The translations under genes were made by a program, and so were the position numbers. From positions 1 through 28,876 of the forward strand of contig JAGKWO010000048.1 of the NCBI GenBank assembly GCA_021151835.1: a stretch of DNA of 28,876 nt. Reading direction: 5' to 3'. This document shows, in pieces, positions 14,347 through 21,182 of the stretch. The notes beneath the pieces were generated by a model. That model saw nothing but the letters and a program-made list of their open reading frames with translations, ran no database searches and had not been told where the DNA came from. The stretch's first letter is position 1, and every line of letters begins with the position of its first letter. The DNA comes from Gammaproteobacteria bacterium. GTDB lineage: Bacteria > Pseudomonadota > Gammaproteobacteria > Pseudomonadales > Cellvibrionaceae.

Positions 14347-15006
14347 TCATGAGTACAACTGGTTCAACACATCAGTCAGTTCCTGGCTGCCAGGCAATGC
14401 TTTAAACAAGCGACGTGACAACTTCTCAGCTTCCTTTGCAACATCATCCGGATAGCGAGATTCCTCACTCACTGAGTTCAGATCCAGAATCGTTTTACGG
14501 AGGGACTTCACCGAATTGTTCAACGTCACCCGGACAACATCGTAGCCAGCCAGCACTTCGTAATAGTCAGGGGTTTGTTTATTCACATATTCCCGTACGG
14601 TGGAGTAGTGATCATGCTGTGGATTAAACGCATGAATGCGCGCTGTGTTTCCATAACCGTGTGCTACTGCAAAATCCCGTCTGGCTCGCCACTCCAACAC
14701 CATGGGGCGTTTGGTGTGTTCAAACGATAATTCACTGGCTGGCAATTGCTTAACGTTATCAATTTCGATATTCAAAATTTTCGTTCGCAAGTTGGTAGCC
14801 AAATACAATTCAATGCATTCCGATCCGGCGGTTTCCCGACTGAGTCGTTGCTGGGTTTCCAAATCTTTCATCGCGTTCTGCACCAGCTGCATTTTGCGCA
14901 GCACTGTGCGAATCTTGTCAGAGAGTCCCGCCTCCCCCTTACCCATTAAAAGGCCTTTTAAAGCATCGGCGGCCACTTGATTATTCACATGTTGCGAAGA
15001 AGCCAT
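14347..15006 (-). CDS. ICE protein of unknown function
   Basis: This protein has 219 residues from the ATG at 15006, which has an AAGGTG site five bases upstream; the in-frame ATG at 15057 has none. It has a helical N-terminus (ADALKGLLMGKGEAGLSDKI, VLRKMQLVQNAMKDLETQQR). A central part follows with TNLRTKILNIEID, EWRARRDFAVAHGYGN and YYEVLAGYDVVRVTLNNSVK. The helical C-terminus contains EAEKLSRRLFKALPGSQEL. Its position directly after PFL_4669 is where ICEs of this class carry conserved but uncharacterised proteins. I cannot match it firmly to one. There is no signal peptide. Confidence 0.75.
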   Translation of the reverse strand: MASSQHVNNQVAADALKGLLMGKGEAGLSDKIRTVLRKMQLVQNAMKDLETQQRLSRETAGSECIELYLATNLRTKILNIEIDNVKQLPASELSFEHTKRPMVLEWRARRDFAVAHGYGNTARIHAFNPQHDHYSTVREYVNKQTPDYYEVLAGYDVVRVTLNNSVKSLRKTILDLNSVSEESRYPDDVAKEAEKLSRRLFKALPGSQELTDVLNQLYS

Positions 15007-15079
15007 ATTCACACCTTGCTGCGTTTTAAAGTATTCATTGTCATTACAGGCTTTCATGAAATCAGCATTTTATTAGTGT

Positions 15080-15106
15080 AAAAAACGCTCAATTTGTTTG
15101 AGCGTT
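15080..15106 (-). terminator. Terminator overlapping the end of the PFL_4669 gene
   Basis: AACGCTCAA pairs with TTGAGCGTT around a 5-nt loop, and the minus strand continues with six T. The hairpin overlaps the last codons of the gene ending at 15089. It may be partly read through, since genes in the same direction follow. Confidence 0.75.
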
Positions 15107-16051
15107 TTCGGGTGCATCTTGCTGTATTTCTTGCTGTGAAGGTTGGGGCTTGGTTTTGGCTGACGGTTGTGCGCTTTTCGTTGAGAGATATTTTTCCAAA
15201 TCCGGACTGCGTGGCGCGATAGAGGCGCGCTTGGTGCCTTCCATCACCTCATCCTCAATCACCAGGCGATTATTTTTCTTTTCCAGATACTGGCCTTGGG
15301 CACGTTTAGCTACCTTGGTATTTTTGCGGATATCGTCGCGTGTAACATTGGTGAATACCCAGCGATTTACTTCTTCAAACAGATTCCGCATGGCTCGCCC
15401 GGAATCCGTAATCACATCATTCCATTCAGCATCACCGATAAATCCCACATGGTGAGCAGTTAATCCCAAGCGCACGATCTTGTCGTATTGCAACAACAGC
15501 AAGACTGAACGGTAAGCCCAAGGTGAATGAAAATTGAGAGGAATTTCCAGCGGCTCGGTACAGGTCTGCACATCCACTTCAAAACCTTCCAAACCTTCAA
15601 TCAATTCACTCAATGCTTTCTCGCGCTCATCGAGCAACACTTTGGTTCGCTTGTGAGCTGCTTCAATTTCAACTAGGCATTGATCCGCATAAGGATCGTC
15701 GTTCTTCGCTGCTGTCCAAATCAAACCCGCCTGACGGGCAAAGAGTGACATGCCCACAATTTGACGAATGTTCTTGGCGCGATCACCGCGACGACCACGA
15801 AACAAATTAATGGCGAGGTGCGTGTGCAGTTTCAATGTGGCACCCATCTGCATTGATGGAGGCAAGTTCACTGGGCGTTCGGAAGGCTCACCAGAAAGCC
15901 CTGGCTGGTTACGACGCGCTGCACGTCCTTTGGGTGTTTCTTTTTGTGCGGTCGGTGAAAACATCCGATCAAGATTGTTCAGTAAGTTGGTGTCTTGTGT
16001 GGTGGCGTTCGCTCCTTCCGCATCCACAACATGTGATTCATTGGTTGTCAT
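15089..16051 (-). CDS. PFL_4669-family ICE protein (TIGR03761-like, DUF1845/AcaB-like)
   Basis: This 320-residue protein matches the PFL_4669 ICE family in its central part. Diagnostic stretches are GATLKLHTHLAINLFRGRRG, NIRQIVGMSLFARQAGLIW, AAKNDDPYADQCLVEIE, EIPLNFHSPWAYRSVLLLLQ and YDKIVRLGLTAHHVGFI. About 60 N-terminal and 60 C-terminal residues are low-complexity (Gln/Pro/Ser-rich at the end). As I recall, the family includes AcaB-type regulators, so a regulatory role is possible, but it is not shown here. The start has GGAG five bases upstream. A dyad (16119-16134) and a palindrome cluster lie upstream, so the gene is likely the first of its own transcript. Confidence 0.87.
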   Translation of the reverse strand: MTTNESHVVDAEGANATTQDTNLLNNLDRMFSPTAQKETPKGRAARRNQPGLSGEPSERPVNLPPSMQMGATLKLHTHLAINLFRGRRGDRAKNIRQIVGMSLFARQAGLIWTAAKNDDPYADQCLVEIEAAHKRTKVLLDEREKALSELIEGLEGFEVDVQTCTEPLEIPLNFHSPWAYRSVLLLLQYDKIVRLGLTAHHVGFIGDAEWNDVITDSGRAMRNLFEEVNRWVFTNVTRDDIRKNTKVAKRAQGQYLEKKNNRLVIEDEVMEGTKRASIAPRSPDLEKYLSTKSAQPSAKTKPQPSQQEIQQDAPENAQTN

Positions 16052-16118
16052 AAAAACTCCATCAATGTTGAGTGAAAAAGTGATTGTTGGTTTAAAACGT
16101 TTTGCATTTACTTAAAAG

Positions 16119-16134
16119 CGTGTCTCGGGACACG
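16119..16134. promoter_or_regulatory. Candidate operator dyad, copy 2
   Basis: CGTGTCTCGGGACACG is the reverse complement of the dyad at 13974-13989. It lies 68 bases upstream of the PFL_4669 start codon, where a repressor or activator could act on its promoter. Confidence 0.55.
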
Positions 16135-16162
16135 AATTACCAGCAATATTGCTTGCCAAAGG

Positions 16163-16361
16163 TGGGTCGCCGACCCAACTCAATTTCACTGTTCGGGTTA
16201 CGTCCCAAAGTTCGAAAGCCTTTCGAACTTAACGCATCCCCTAGGCTTCGATCAGCGCTCGAACTCCAATGCAGTTCTAAGTTGTTTGAAACTTCGAAAG
16301 GCTTTCGAATTCAATCGCACTATCTTTGTCACTCCAAAAAAGTTCGAAAGGCTTTCGAACT
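16163..16361. repeat. Palindrome cluster: candidate origin or control region
   Basis: Four perfect or near-perfect palindromes lie within 200 bases. TGGGTCG-c-CGACCCA is at 16163-16177. The core TTCGAAAG-S-CTTTCGAA occurs three times: 16208-16230 (11-bp arms), 16293-16309 (8-bp arms) and 16341-16361 (10-bp arms). The last overlaps the stop codon of the STY4528-type gene. Centres are 82 and 50 bases apart. The region 16052-16359 has no gene. Confidence 0.7.
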
Positions 16362-17685
16362 ACCAACTTCGGTCCGGATTGTCAGTAAACGCCGGCGGGA
16401 CGGAATTAGTTTTATCGTGATAACAGCGAATCAACTCCAGCGCCCATTCGTCAGGCACAAGCTCGTCAGCTTCTTGCAGCGAAACAAGTTTGTGGGTGTA
16501 GGCGATGGGGTCACGGATATGTTCACGCCAACCATGTGATGCAGCTGCTGTGTGTCCCAGCAATTGCATGAGCACTAGCTCTTGGCCGTGTAGTGGAAGT
16601 TTTTTAATTTTGCGGTAGATCGCTGGCAAACAGCTGTCGCGGCCAGCTGTGAGAATCATTGTGTACCGCTCGAACACGGCATGGTTAAGCCATGGCAAGT
16701 AGCGATTGCTCCAAGCGTTCTCGTGATCCGAGTTTGTTCCCCAGCGACCTCGACGAGTGATCTCAAGGTAATTCGCCAGACTGAGTTGATCCTGTTCGCT
16801 CTCTATCGCGCGCGCAGTAGATATATTTTTATTATTATTAAAACTACTACTACTACCGCCGGGGAAAGAAATTTTTTTCTCAGCCGAAGTAAAAATTCTG
16901 CTCTGGTCGTTATCAGCCGGAGAAAGATTCTTTCTCTGGTGGGTTTCCACCGGAGAAGAATTCTTACTCTGGTGATTCGTAAGTACTGATTCCGTATAGG
17001 TTTCGCTATTTTGGCTAGTTTCCGCGCTGTCATTCACCAGAGAAAGATTCTTTCTCTGGTGACCATCAGATGCCTGGGGTTCGGCAGCGGCGTCCTCATC
17101 CATAACAAACATGCGATTCAAGCGATTTAAAAACACATCACTTTCAGTCGGCGGGTTGGAAGTCTCCAGTGCGCCAATTTCCTGCAGTGCTTTTGCAGCG
17201 GCTTCCCTTAGACGTTTATTTCCTGACTGACACTGACTTTCCAGAAATCGGACATAGGTAGGATCAAAATCCAGTGTGCTAATCAGTGAGAGGGGTTCGT
17301 CATTAAGCAGGTAAATGTCACCAACAAAACGACCCTGCTTGCGTACGGTTTTGCATAAAGTCATCCAGCGTGAAATCCGCAACATATTGCGGCTAGCGGT
17401 CAGCGTCGGTGCCGAACAGCCGATCATTGCCGATAACTCATTCCGTCTCGGCGTCGATCCTGGACGCGTTGGATCAGTGATCGTTAATCGAATGACCTGC
17501 CACGTCACTTTGTCGATGGCATTCAGATCGCGATTAAGGATCAAATAGCGCGGAAATGAATCATGATGGTTGCCGGTAAATAACACCGCCATACCATCGT
17601 CATCGTCGCCATAGGAGCGTTGACTAATGAGGTCACGCTCTGCCTTTTCGATCTGTCGCGCAATAATGTCGAGTTCTTTGCTCAT
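16360..17685 (-). CDS. STY4528-family pathogenicity-island replication protein
   Basis: This 441-residue protein has an N-terminal domain matching the STY4528 family: VLFTGNHHDSFPRYLILNRD, LNAIDKVTWQVIRLTITDP, then a winged-helix-like NELSAMIGCSAPTLTASRNM. GRFVGDIYLLNDEPLSLI follows. A linker from about residue 205 to 290 carries five degenerate copies of HQRKNLSP. The C-terminal third (NAWSNRYLPWLNHAVFERYT, GQELVLMQLLGHTAAASHGW) is helical. The family is annotated as a replication protein of SPI-7-type islands, mostly from context. It sits 10 bases after DUF2857 and next to a palindrome cluster, fitting a replication or origin-binding role. Confidence 0.85.
   Translation of the reverse strand: MSKELDIIARQIEKAERDLISQRSYGDDDDGMAVLFTGNHHDSFPRYLILNRDLNAIDKVTWQVIRLTITDPTRPGSTPRRNELSAMIGCSAPTLTASRNMLRISRWMTLCKTVRKQGRFVGDIYLLNDEPLSLISTLDFDPTYVRFLESQCQSGNKRLREAAAKALQEIGALETSNPPTESDVFLNRLNRMFVMDEDAAAEPQASDGHQRKNLSLVNDSAETSQNSETYTESVLTNHQSKNSSPVETHQRKNLSPADNDQSRIFTSAEKKISFPGGSSSSFNNNKNISTARAIESEQDQLSLANYLEITRRGRWGTNSDHENAWSNRYLPWLNHAVFERYTMILTAGRDSCLPAIYRKIKKLPLHGQELVLMQLLGHTAAASHGWREHIRDPIAYTHKLVSLQEADELVPDEWALELIRCYHDKTNSVPPAFTDNPDRSW
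16856..17061. repeat. Five degenerate 27-bp palindromic units inside the STY4528 gene
   Basis: The best copy, 17035-17061, is a perfect palindrome: CACCAGAGAAAGA, a central T, then TCTTTCTCTGGTG. Related units lie at 16948-16974 and 16915-16941, with decayed ones near 16881-16908 and 16856-16884. Each encodes a version of HQRKNLSP. Confidence 0.7.
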
Positions 17686-17695
17686 TCTCGTTGCC

Positions 17696-18241
17696 TTATT
17701 GCAATTGCTTTATCGTTATGTAGGCCTGATCCAATGCGATATCAGTTTCCTGATGAAGTGCTATCAGTCTCTCTAGTGGATCTTCGATATCCCGAAGTTT
17801 TTCCCAGGCTCGCAAAACGGTAAGTTCTTCCTCCTCACTTAATACTTCGATACGCCCGCGACTATGCTCGGGCAAACTCATCCGGGAGCGTCGTGCAGCA
17901 AAATCCCGGCGAGTAATACCTTTAAGTTCTTCCAGCATGGGTTGACGTAATCCCGCTCGTATCGCGCGGTTAACTAAGTCGTCCTCAGTGACCTTGCTAT
18001 CAGCAAAGCCGAGGTAGAGACGCAGCGTGTGTGGATCAATACGTAGTTGGAACAATGAGCCTTTGAAGTTCGGAAGACAGGCAATGCGGTCAGCCGACAA
18101 AGCTTTCAGTTGAGAGGCAACGCTTTGGTCGATAGCACCCAGCCCCAATTGATTGAGTAGTTGGCTGTCGCCGTTGCGCAATGCTTCCGCAACCGCAAGT
18201 AAAGCTTGGTGATTTAAAGAGGTGATGTAGTAGTTCTGCAT
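17696..18241 (-). CDS. DUF2857-family ICE protein
   Basis: This protein has 181 residues from the ATG at 18241, chosen for GGAGG eight bases upstream. A longer frame running into the parB gene is rejected. It has a helical N-terminus (ALLAVAEALRNGDSQLLNQL), DRIACLPNFKGSLFQLRID in the middle and LVNRAIRAGLRQPMLEELKG, which resembles a DNA-binding helix pair. A charged C-terminal half contains SLPEHSRGRIEVLSEEEELT. This matches DUF2857, found between parB and STY4528 in ICEs of this class. The RBS overlaps the end of parB, so translation is coupled. The family's function is not established. Confidence 0.83.
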   Translation of the reverse strand: MQNYYITSLNHQALLAVAEALRNGDSQLLNQLGLGAIDQSVASQLKALSADRIACLPNFKGSLFQLRIDPHTLRLYLGFADSKVTEDDLVNRAIRAGLRQPMLEELKGITRRDFAARRSRMSLPEHSRGRIEVLSEEEELTVLRAWEKLRDIEDPLERLIALHQETDIALDQAYITIKQLQ

Positions 18242-18242
18242 A

Positions 18243-19826
18243 TCATTCACCTCCTGCTTCAACGTTTTCGTTGAGTTTGTGCGGTGCATGTGTGCGGTAG
18301 TCCACCAGCAAACTAACAATGGCTTCCAGTTCAGTGAGTGATTGCCATTGAATTGGGTTGGCATCCGGATCACTGATTTGACGGCCCATCAGTCGGCCTT
18401 TAAAAGCGGTACCAAGTGCGAGCAACGTTAAGAGGTTGTCTTTGGTAAGAGTAGGGCATATCTCCAGCAACTCATTCATTGCGGTCAACAATGAAATAGG
18501 CGGCGTTAATGCGTGTGAGTACGACCACAAGGTAACCCAATACAGAATCAGGTCAGAATCAAGTTGGGTGGGTGGCAACATCCGGTAACCGGTGTGCCAG
18601 CCATCTTCCTCAAGGTAATCAACATACTCAGCGAGTCCTATCGTATCGGCGTAATCCACTGCTGCCTGGTACGCGAGTTCTTTGAGTGAAGAAACTTCAT
18701 AATCTAAAAGGTATTGCAGCGAACTGAGATCACCGTAGACATGACGAACTACAGGGGCTGATTTGGTCACAGCTTCCGAACTGTCTTGTGCATTCTTGTT
18801 TTCAAGGGACGGATCAGTTTTCTGATTGCTACCAGCGTCCAGTGGGCTTTCCACAGGTGGGCGCTTAGGTTGTGCCGGTGGCTTGGCTGCGCCGGTACCT
18901 GATTGTTTATCCAACTGTGCCTGGGCATTTGCCTCAGTAATAATATCCTTCGGACGATTGCCGCCTTTGGATAAGCCTTCACTAATAGCCTGTACTTCGG
19001 CACGTAATTGCAATATTGGTGAATTAAGTTTTGCGGACATAGCTGAACACAGCTCATACTCCGCTTTGTCTACATCAAATCCATCACCATCCAATGCTGC
19101 GAAAACAGGTTTCCAAACTTCATCAAATGTTCCTTCGTATTCTTGTGCAACAGATTCCCAAAATGTTTTACAGGTTTCGAGCAGCTTCCGGATTTTTTTA
19201 ACACGATCAATTCCAACTCCCGCCCAAAACGCCTCTGGAATAACTGGAAAAAGATTCTCATGGGCATACAGCATTTGATTGAGGCTGGTGTCTTTAAGGG
19301 TCCAGCCTTCAGCTGTAATCAATCGAGCAAGTTCTCTGGTCGATAACTCACCTTTTTCAGCTTCCAATTCAATTTTAATTTCATAAGCTGCAATAGTACG
19401 TTCAATGAAAAGGGTATTCCCTTTCATTTCATTCTCAACCATGTGACTAACTAAATTGTCTAGATCACTTGTCCATGGTTCGAAGTCACAATCAAATTTA
19501 AAAAATTTCTCGTCGCCGGTTTCCTTCCACAGCTCATTCAAGATTTGCAGGCGAGTGTTCCCGCCCTTTTTGATCATGTACGGGTCGGCAGGGTTTTTTC
19601 TTGTAACAATGGGCGGATGGTCTAAACCTTTGTTGCGAATAGACTCCTTAATATCGTCATACAATGGGTTTCGAGTTCTTCTAGGGTTGCGGTTATACGC
19701 AATCAGAATGTCCAGTGTTACCGGCACGCGAGTTTTAATAGCAGGATCGGGCAGAATTAAATCTGCGGACGAGGTCTCACCTAGATGCGGTTTGTTAAGG
19801 CGATCTGCGATAGAGGGCTTATTCAT
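18243..19826 (-). CDS. parB: ParB-family protein, PFGI-1 ICE class
   Basis: This 527-residue protein fits the PFGI-1-class ParB family (TIGR03764-like). It shows LIAYNRNPRRTRNPLYDDIK, IRNKGLDHPPIVTRKNP, MIKKGGNTRLQILNELW (the ParB/sulfiredoxin-like domain), then FIERTIAAYEIKIELEAEKG and STRELARLITAEGWTL (the HTH region). The C-terminal half, after a Pro/Ser/Thr-rich linker at about 310-350, is specific to the ICE family. It should act with ParA in stabilising the excised or replicating ICE. The ATG at 19826 has GGAG seven bases upstream; a GTG one codon earlier is possible. It overlaps the stop of the small gene upstream and the start region of DUF2857. Confidence 0.9.
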   Translation of the reverse strand: MNKPSIADRLNKPHLGETSSADLILPDPAIKTRVPVTLDILIAYNRNPRRTRNPLYDDIKESIRNKGLDHPPIVTRKNPADPYMIKKGGNTRLQILNELWKETGDEKFFKFDCDFEPWTSDLDNLVSHMVENEMKGNTLFIERTIAAYEIKIELEAEKGELSTRELARLITAEGWTLKDTSLNQMLYAHENLFPVIPEAFWAGVGIDRVKKIRKLLETCKTFWESVAQEYEGTFDEVWKPVFAALDGDGFDVDKAEYELCSAMSAKLNSPILQLRAEVQAISEGLSKGGNRPKDIITEANAQAQLDKQSGTGAAKPPAQPKRPPVESPLDAGSNQKTDPSLENKNAQDSSEAVTKSAPVVRHVYGDLSSLQYLLDYEVSSLKELAYQAAVDYADTIGLAEYVDYLEEDGWHTGYRMLPPTQLDSDLILYWVTLWSYSHALTPPISLLTAMNELLEICPTLTKDNLLTLLALGTAFKGRLMGRQISDPDANPIQWQSLTELEAIVSLLVDYRTHAPHKLNENVEAGGE

Positions 19827-19981
19827 CACGCCTCTCCTTGTTTTTGCTGCAGGTCGCTAAGTCGTTGCGCATATTCTGGAGTGTCGGGTGTAATGCACAG
19901 GTGGGGCGGCGTTAAATCGCCTACCCAATCCAATTGCTCCTCGGAACGCTGACCGAGGTTAACGATATTTGTAGTTTCCAT
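19826..19981 (-). CDS. 51-residue protein between parA and parB
   Basis: The ATG at 19981 has GAGG seven bases upstream and lies nine bases after the parA stop. The stop TGA shares its A with the parB ATG. The product begins METTNIVNLGQRSEEQLDWV, contains DLTPPHLCITPDTPEYA and ends in QQKQGEA. The coupled start and stop argue that it is real despite its length. In many ICEs of this class a replicative helicase gene (dnaB) lies between parA and parB; here only this small gene does. No family is recognised. Confidence 0.7.
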   Translation of the reverse strand: METTNIVNLGQRSEEQLDWVGDLTPPHLCITPDTPEYAQRLSDLQQKQGEA

Positions 19982-19990
19982 GGCTCAACC

Positions 19991-20836
19991 TCACGCATTC
20001 CATTCGGGCTTGATGCCATAGAGTTTCGGTTCTAATTCGTACACTAGCTCCAGCAAGGTATCCAATGCGGAGCGGGTTGGGCCTTCGCGGGAGGGCTCAT
20101 GACGATGGGCGGGAATGCCTAACCCCGCTGCTTCTGAATACGCTTTGAGGGTGGGTATGACGGTGTTCAGCACCGTGACATGGCCGTCAGTTTCCTTATC
20201 GAAAGTGCAACGTAAATGGTTGGATACTTCGGTTGCTGTAGTTGTGCGGTCCCACAGATTAATTAACACTTTCACTGGAGGCATTGGCCGTCCGGTTATA
20301 CTGTGAAAGCCCGGTTTTGGTTTAAATTTGTTCACTAACTCAATTGTGCCGTGAATGAATTCCCGCGAGTCTAATATTTGGGGTTTGATAGGGGACAGAA
20401 GTACATCGGCGGCCATGATCACCGATTCCTGGATTATGCCGCTCGCCCCTTGGGTGTCGATGAAAATATAGTCATATTCAGATAGCTGCTCTAATGCATG
20501 GCGCAGGTGCTGGAAGTGGAGAATAGATTCTCGTAAAAAGTTGGGTATTTTCCCCTCGCTCCCCTTATCGTCATTTAAAATGATGTCCAAGTTGGGTATT
20601 ACGGTGTTCGAAATACATCCAGCGGTGCTCGCTGAGCGATAGACTTGGCTAAGGCCATAAGGTGCAGATTCGATGAGCTCAAAGAAACGCGACATTGATT
20701 GTTGCGGGTCTGCATCTATCAGTAGAACTCTCTGCTTCATATCGGCTAATATGGCGCCCAAGTTGGCGCCTTGAGTGGTTTTACCGACACCACCCTTTGT
20801 GCAAAAAATACCGTAGGTTTTTGATTTTAAAGACAT
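19991..20836 (-). CDS. parA: ParA/Soj-type ATPase
   Basis: This 281-residue ParA has a deviant Walker A, CTKGGVGKTT, with Lys14 and Lys19. Walker A' is LLIDADPQQS with Asp41 and Asp43, and the Walker B-like segment is YDYIFIDTQG. It lacks an N-terminal HTH, so it is the short chromosome/ICE type. In PAPI-1-like ICEs the soj gene at this end is needed to maintain the circular form, and the position here, 75 bases from the attachment repeat, is the same. The start ATG has GGAGG seven bases upstream, and that site lies in one arm of a palindrome (20844-20873), suggesting autoregulation at DNA or RNA level. Confidence 0.93.
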   Translation of the reverse strand: MSLKSKTYGIFCTKGGVGKTTQGANLGAILADMKQRVLLIDADPQQSMSRFFELIESAPYGLSQVYRSASTAGCISNTVIPNLDIILNDDKGSEGKIPNFLRESILHFQHLRHALEQLSEYDYIFIDTQGASGIIQESVIMAADVLLSPIKPQILDSREFIHGTIELVNKFKPKPGFHSITGRPMPPVKVLINLWDRTTTATEVSNHLRCTFDKETDGHVTVLNTVIPTLKAYSEAAGLGIPAHRHEPSREGPTRSALDTLLELVYELEPKLYGIKPEWNA

Positions 20837-20843
20837 TTTTGAA

Positions 20844-20873
20844 CCTCCAACGTCAGATTTCTGATGTTAGAGG
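20844..20873 (-). promoter_or_regulatory. Palindrome overlapping the parA ribosome-binding site
   Basis: CCTCCAACGTCAGA at 20844-20857 is mirrored by TCTGATGTTAGAGG at 20860-20873, with two differences. In parA mRNA the stem would contain the GGAGG site and leave a 4-nt loop. It could act as an operator at the DNA level or as an RNA structure hiding the start. Confidence 0.6.
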
Positions 20874-20910
20874 ACACTGCCTGTAATAAACCCCTGCACT
20901 GGCAGTGTTG

Positions 20911-20943
20911 AGGTCAGCGGTTCGATCCCGCTTAGCTCCACCA
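20911..20943 (+). other. tRNA-Ala 3' fragment: ICE attachment-site repeat
   Basis: The stretch reads as the variable region, T-arm (AGCGG TTCGATC CCGCT), acceptor strand TAGCTCC and encoded ACCA of a tRNA-Ala. The 5' half is absent: the 70 bases before it do not form an acceptor strand or D-arm. A 3' tRNA fragment beside parA is the expected scar of tRNA-targeted ICE integration, the intact tRNA being at the integrase end, outside this window. Confidence 0.85.
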
Positions 20944-20947
20944 AATT

Positions 20948-20982
20948 AAAAACCCGCTTATCGTGAGATAAGCGGGTTTTTT
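20948..20982 (+). terminator. Terminator following the tRNA fragment
   Basis: AACCCGCTTATC pairs perfectly with GATAAGCGGGTT around GTGA, flanked by A-run and T-run, so it works on both strands. It was probably the terminator of the tRNA gene before integration. The following 200 bases to 21182 are AT-rich with no gene and presumably hold the promoter of the next gene. Confidence 0.9.
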
Positions 20983-21182
20983 GTTTTCGATGGTTTTAAA
21001 TTCGTTGCTATCTAATGTAATTCTCCATATTTATGAATTTGGATATATTTAAGTTTGTATTTGGGGCTTGGTTGGTTGCGATAATCACTAATTAATAATG
21101 GCCTTCGATTGTGGATAGCAGCCAAATGTGAGAGTACCTCATTGGTGCCAATAATATTTTTTGATAAAGGATGATTTAAATT

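Noticed and set aside
16208..16361. CRISPR array
   Set aside because: Only three short palindromes with unequal spacing (82 and 50 bases), no constant-length repeat plus spacer pattern, and no cas genes nearby.
20868..20943. A complete tRNA gene ending at the ACCA
   Set aside because: The bases where the 5' acceptor strand, D-arm and anticodon stem should be do not pair with the 3' half; only a 3' fragment is present.
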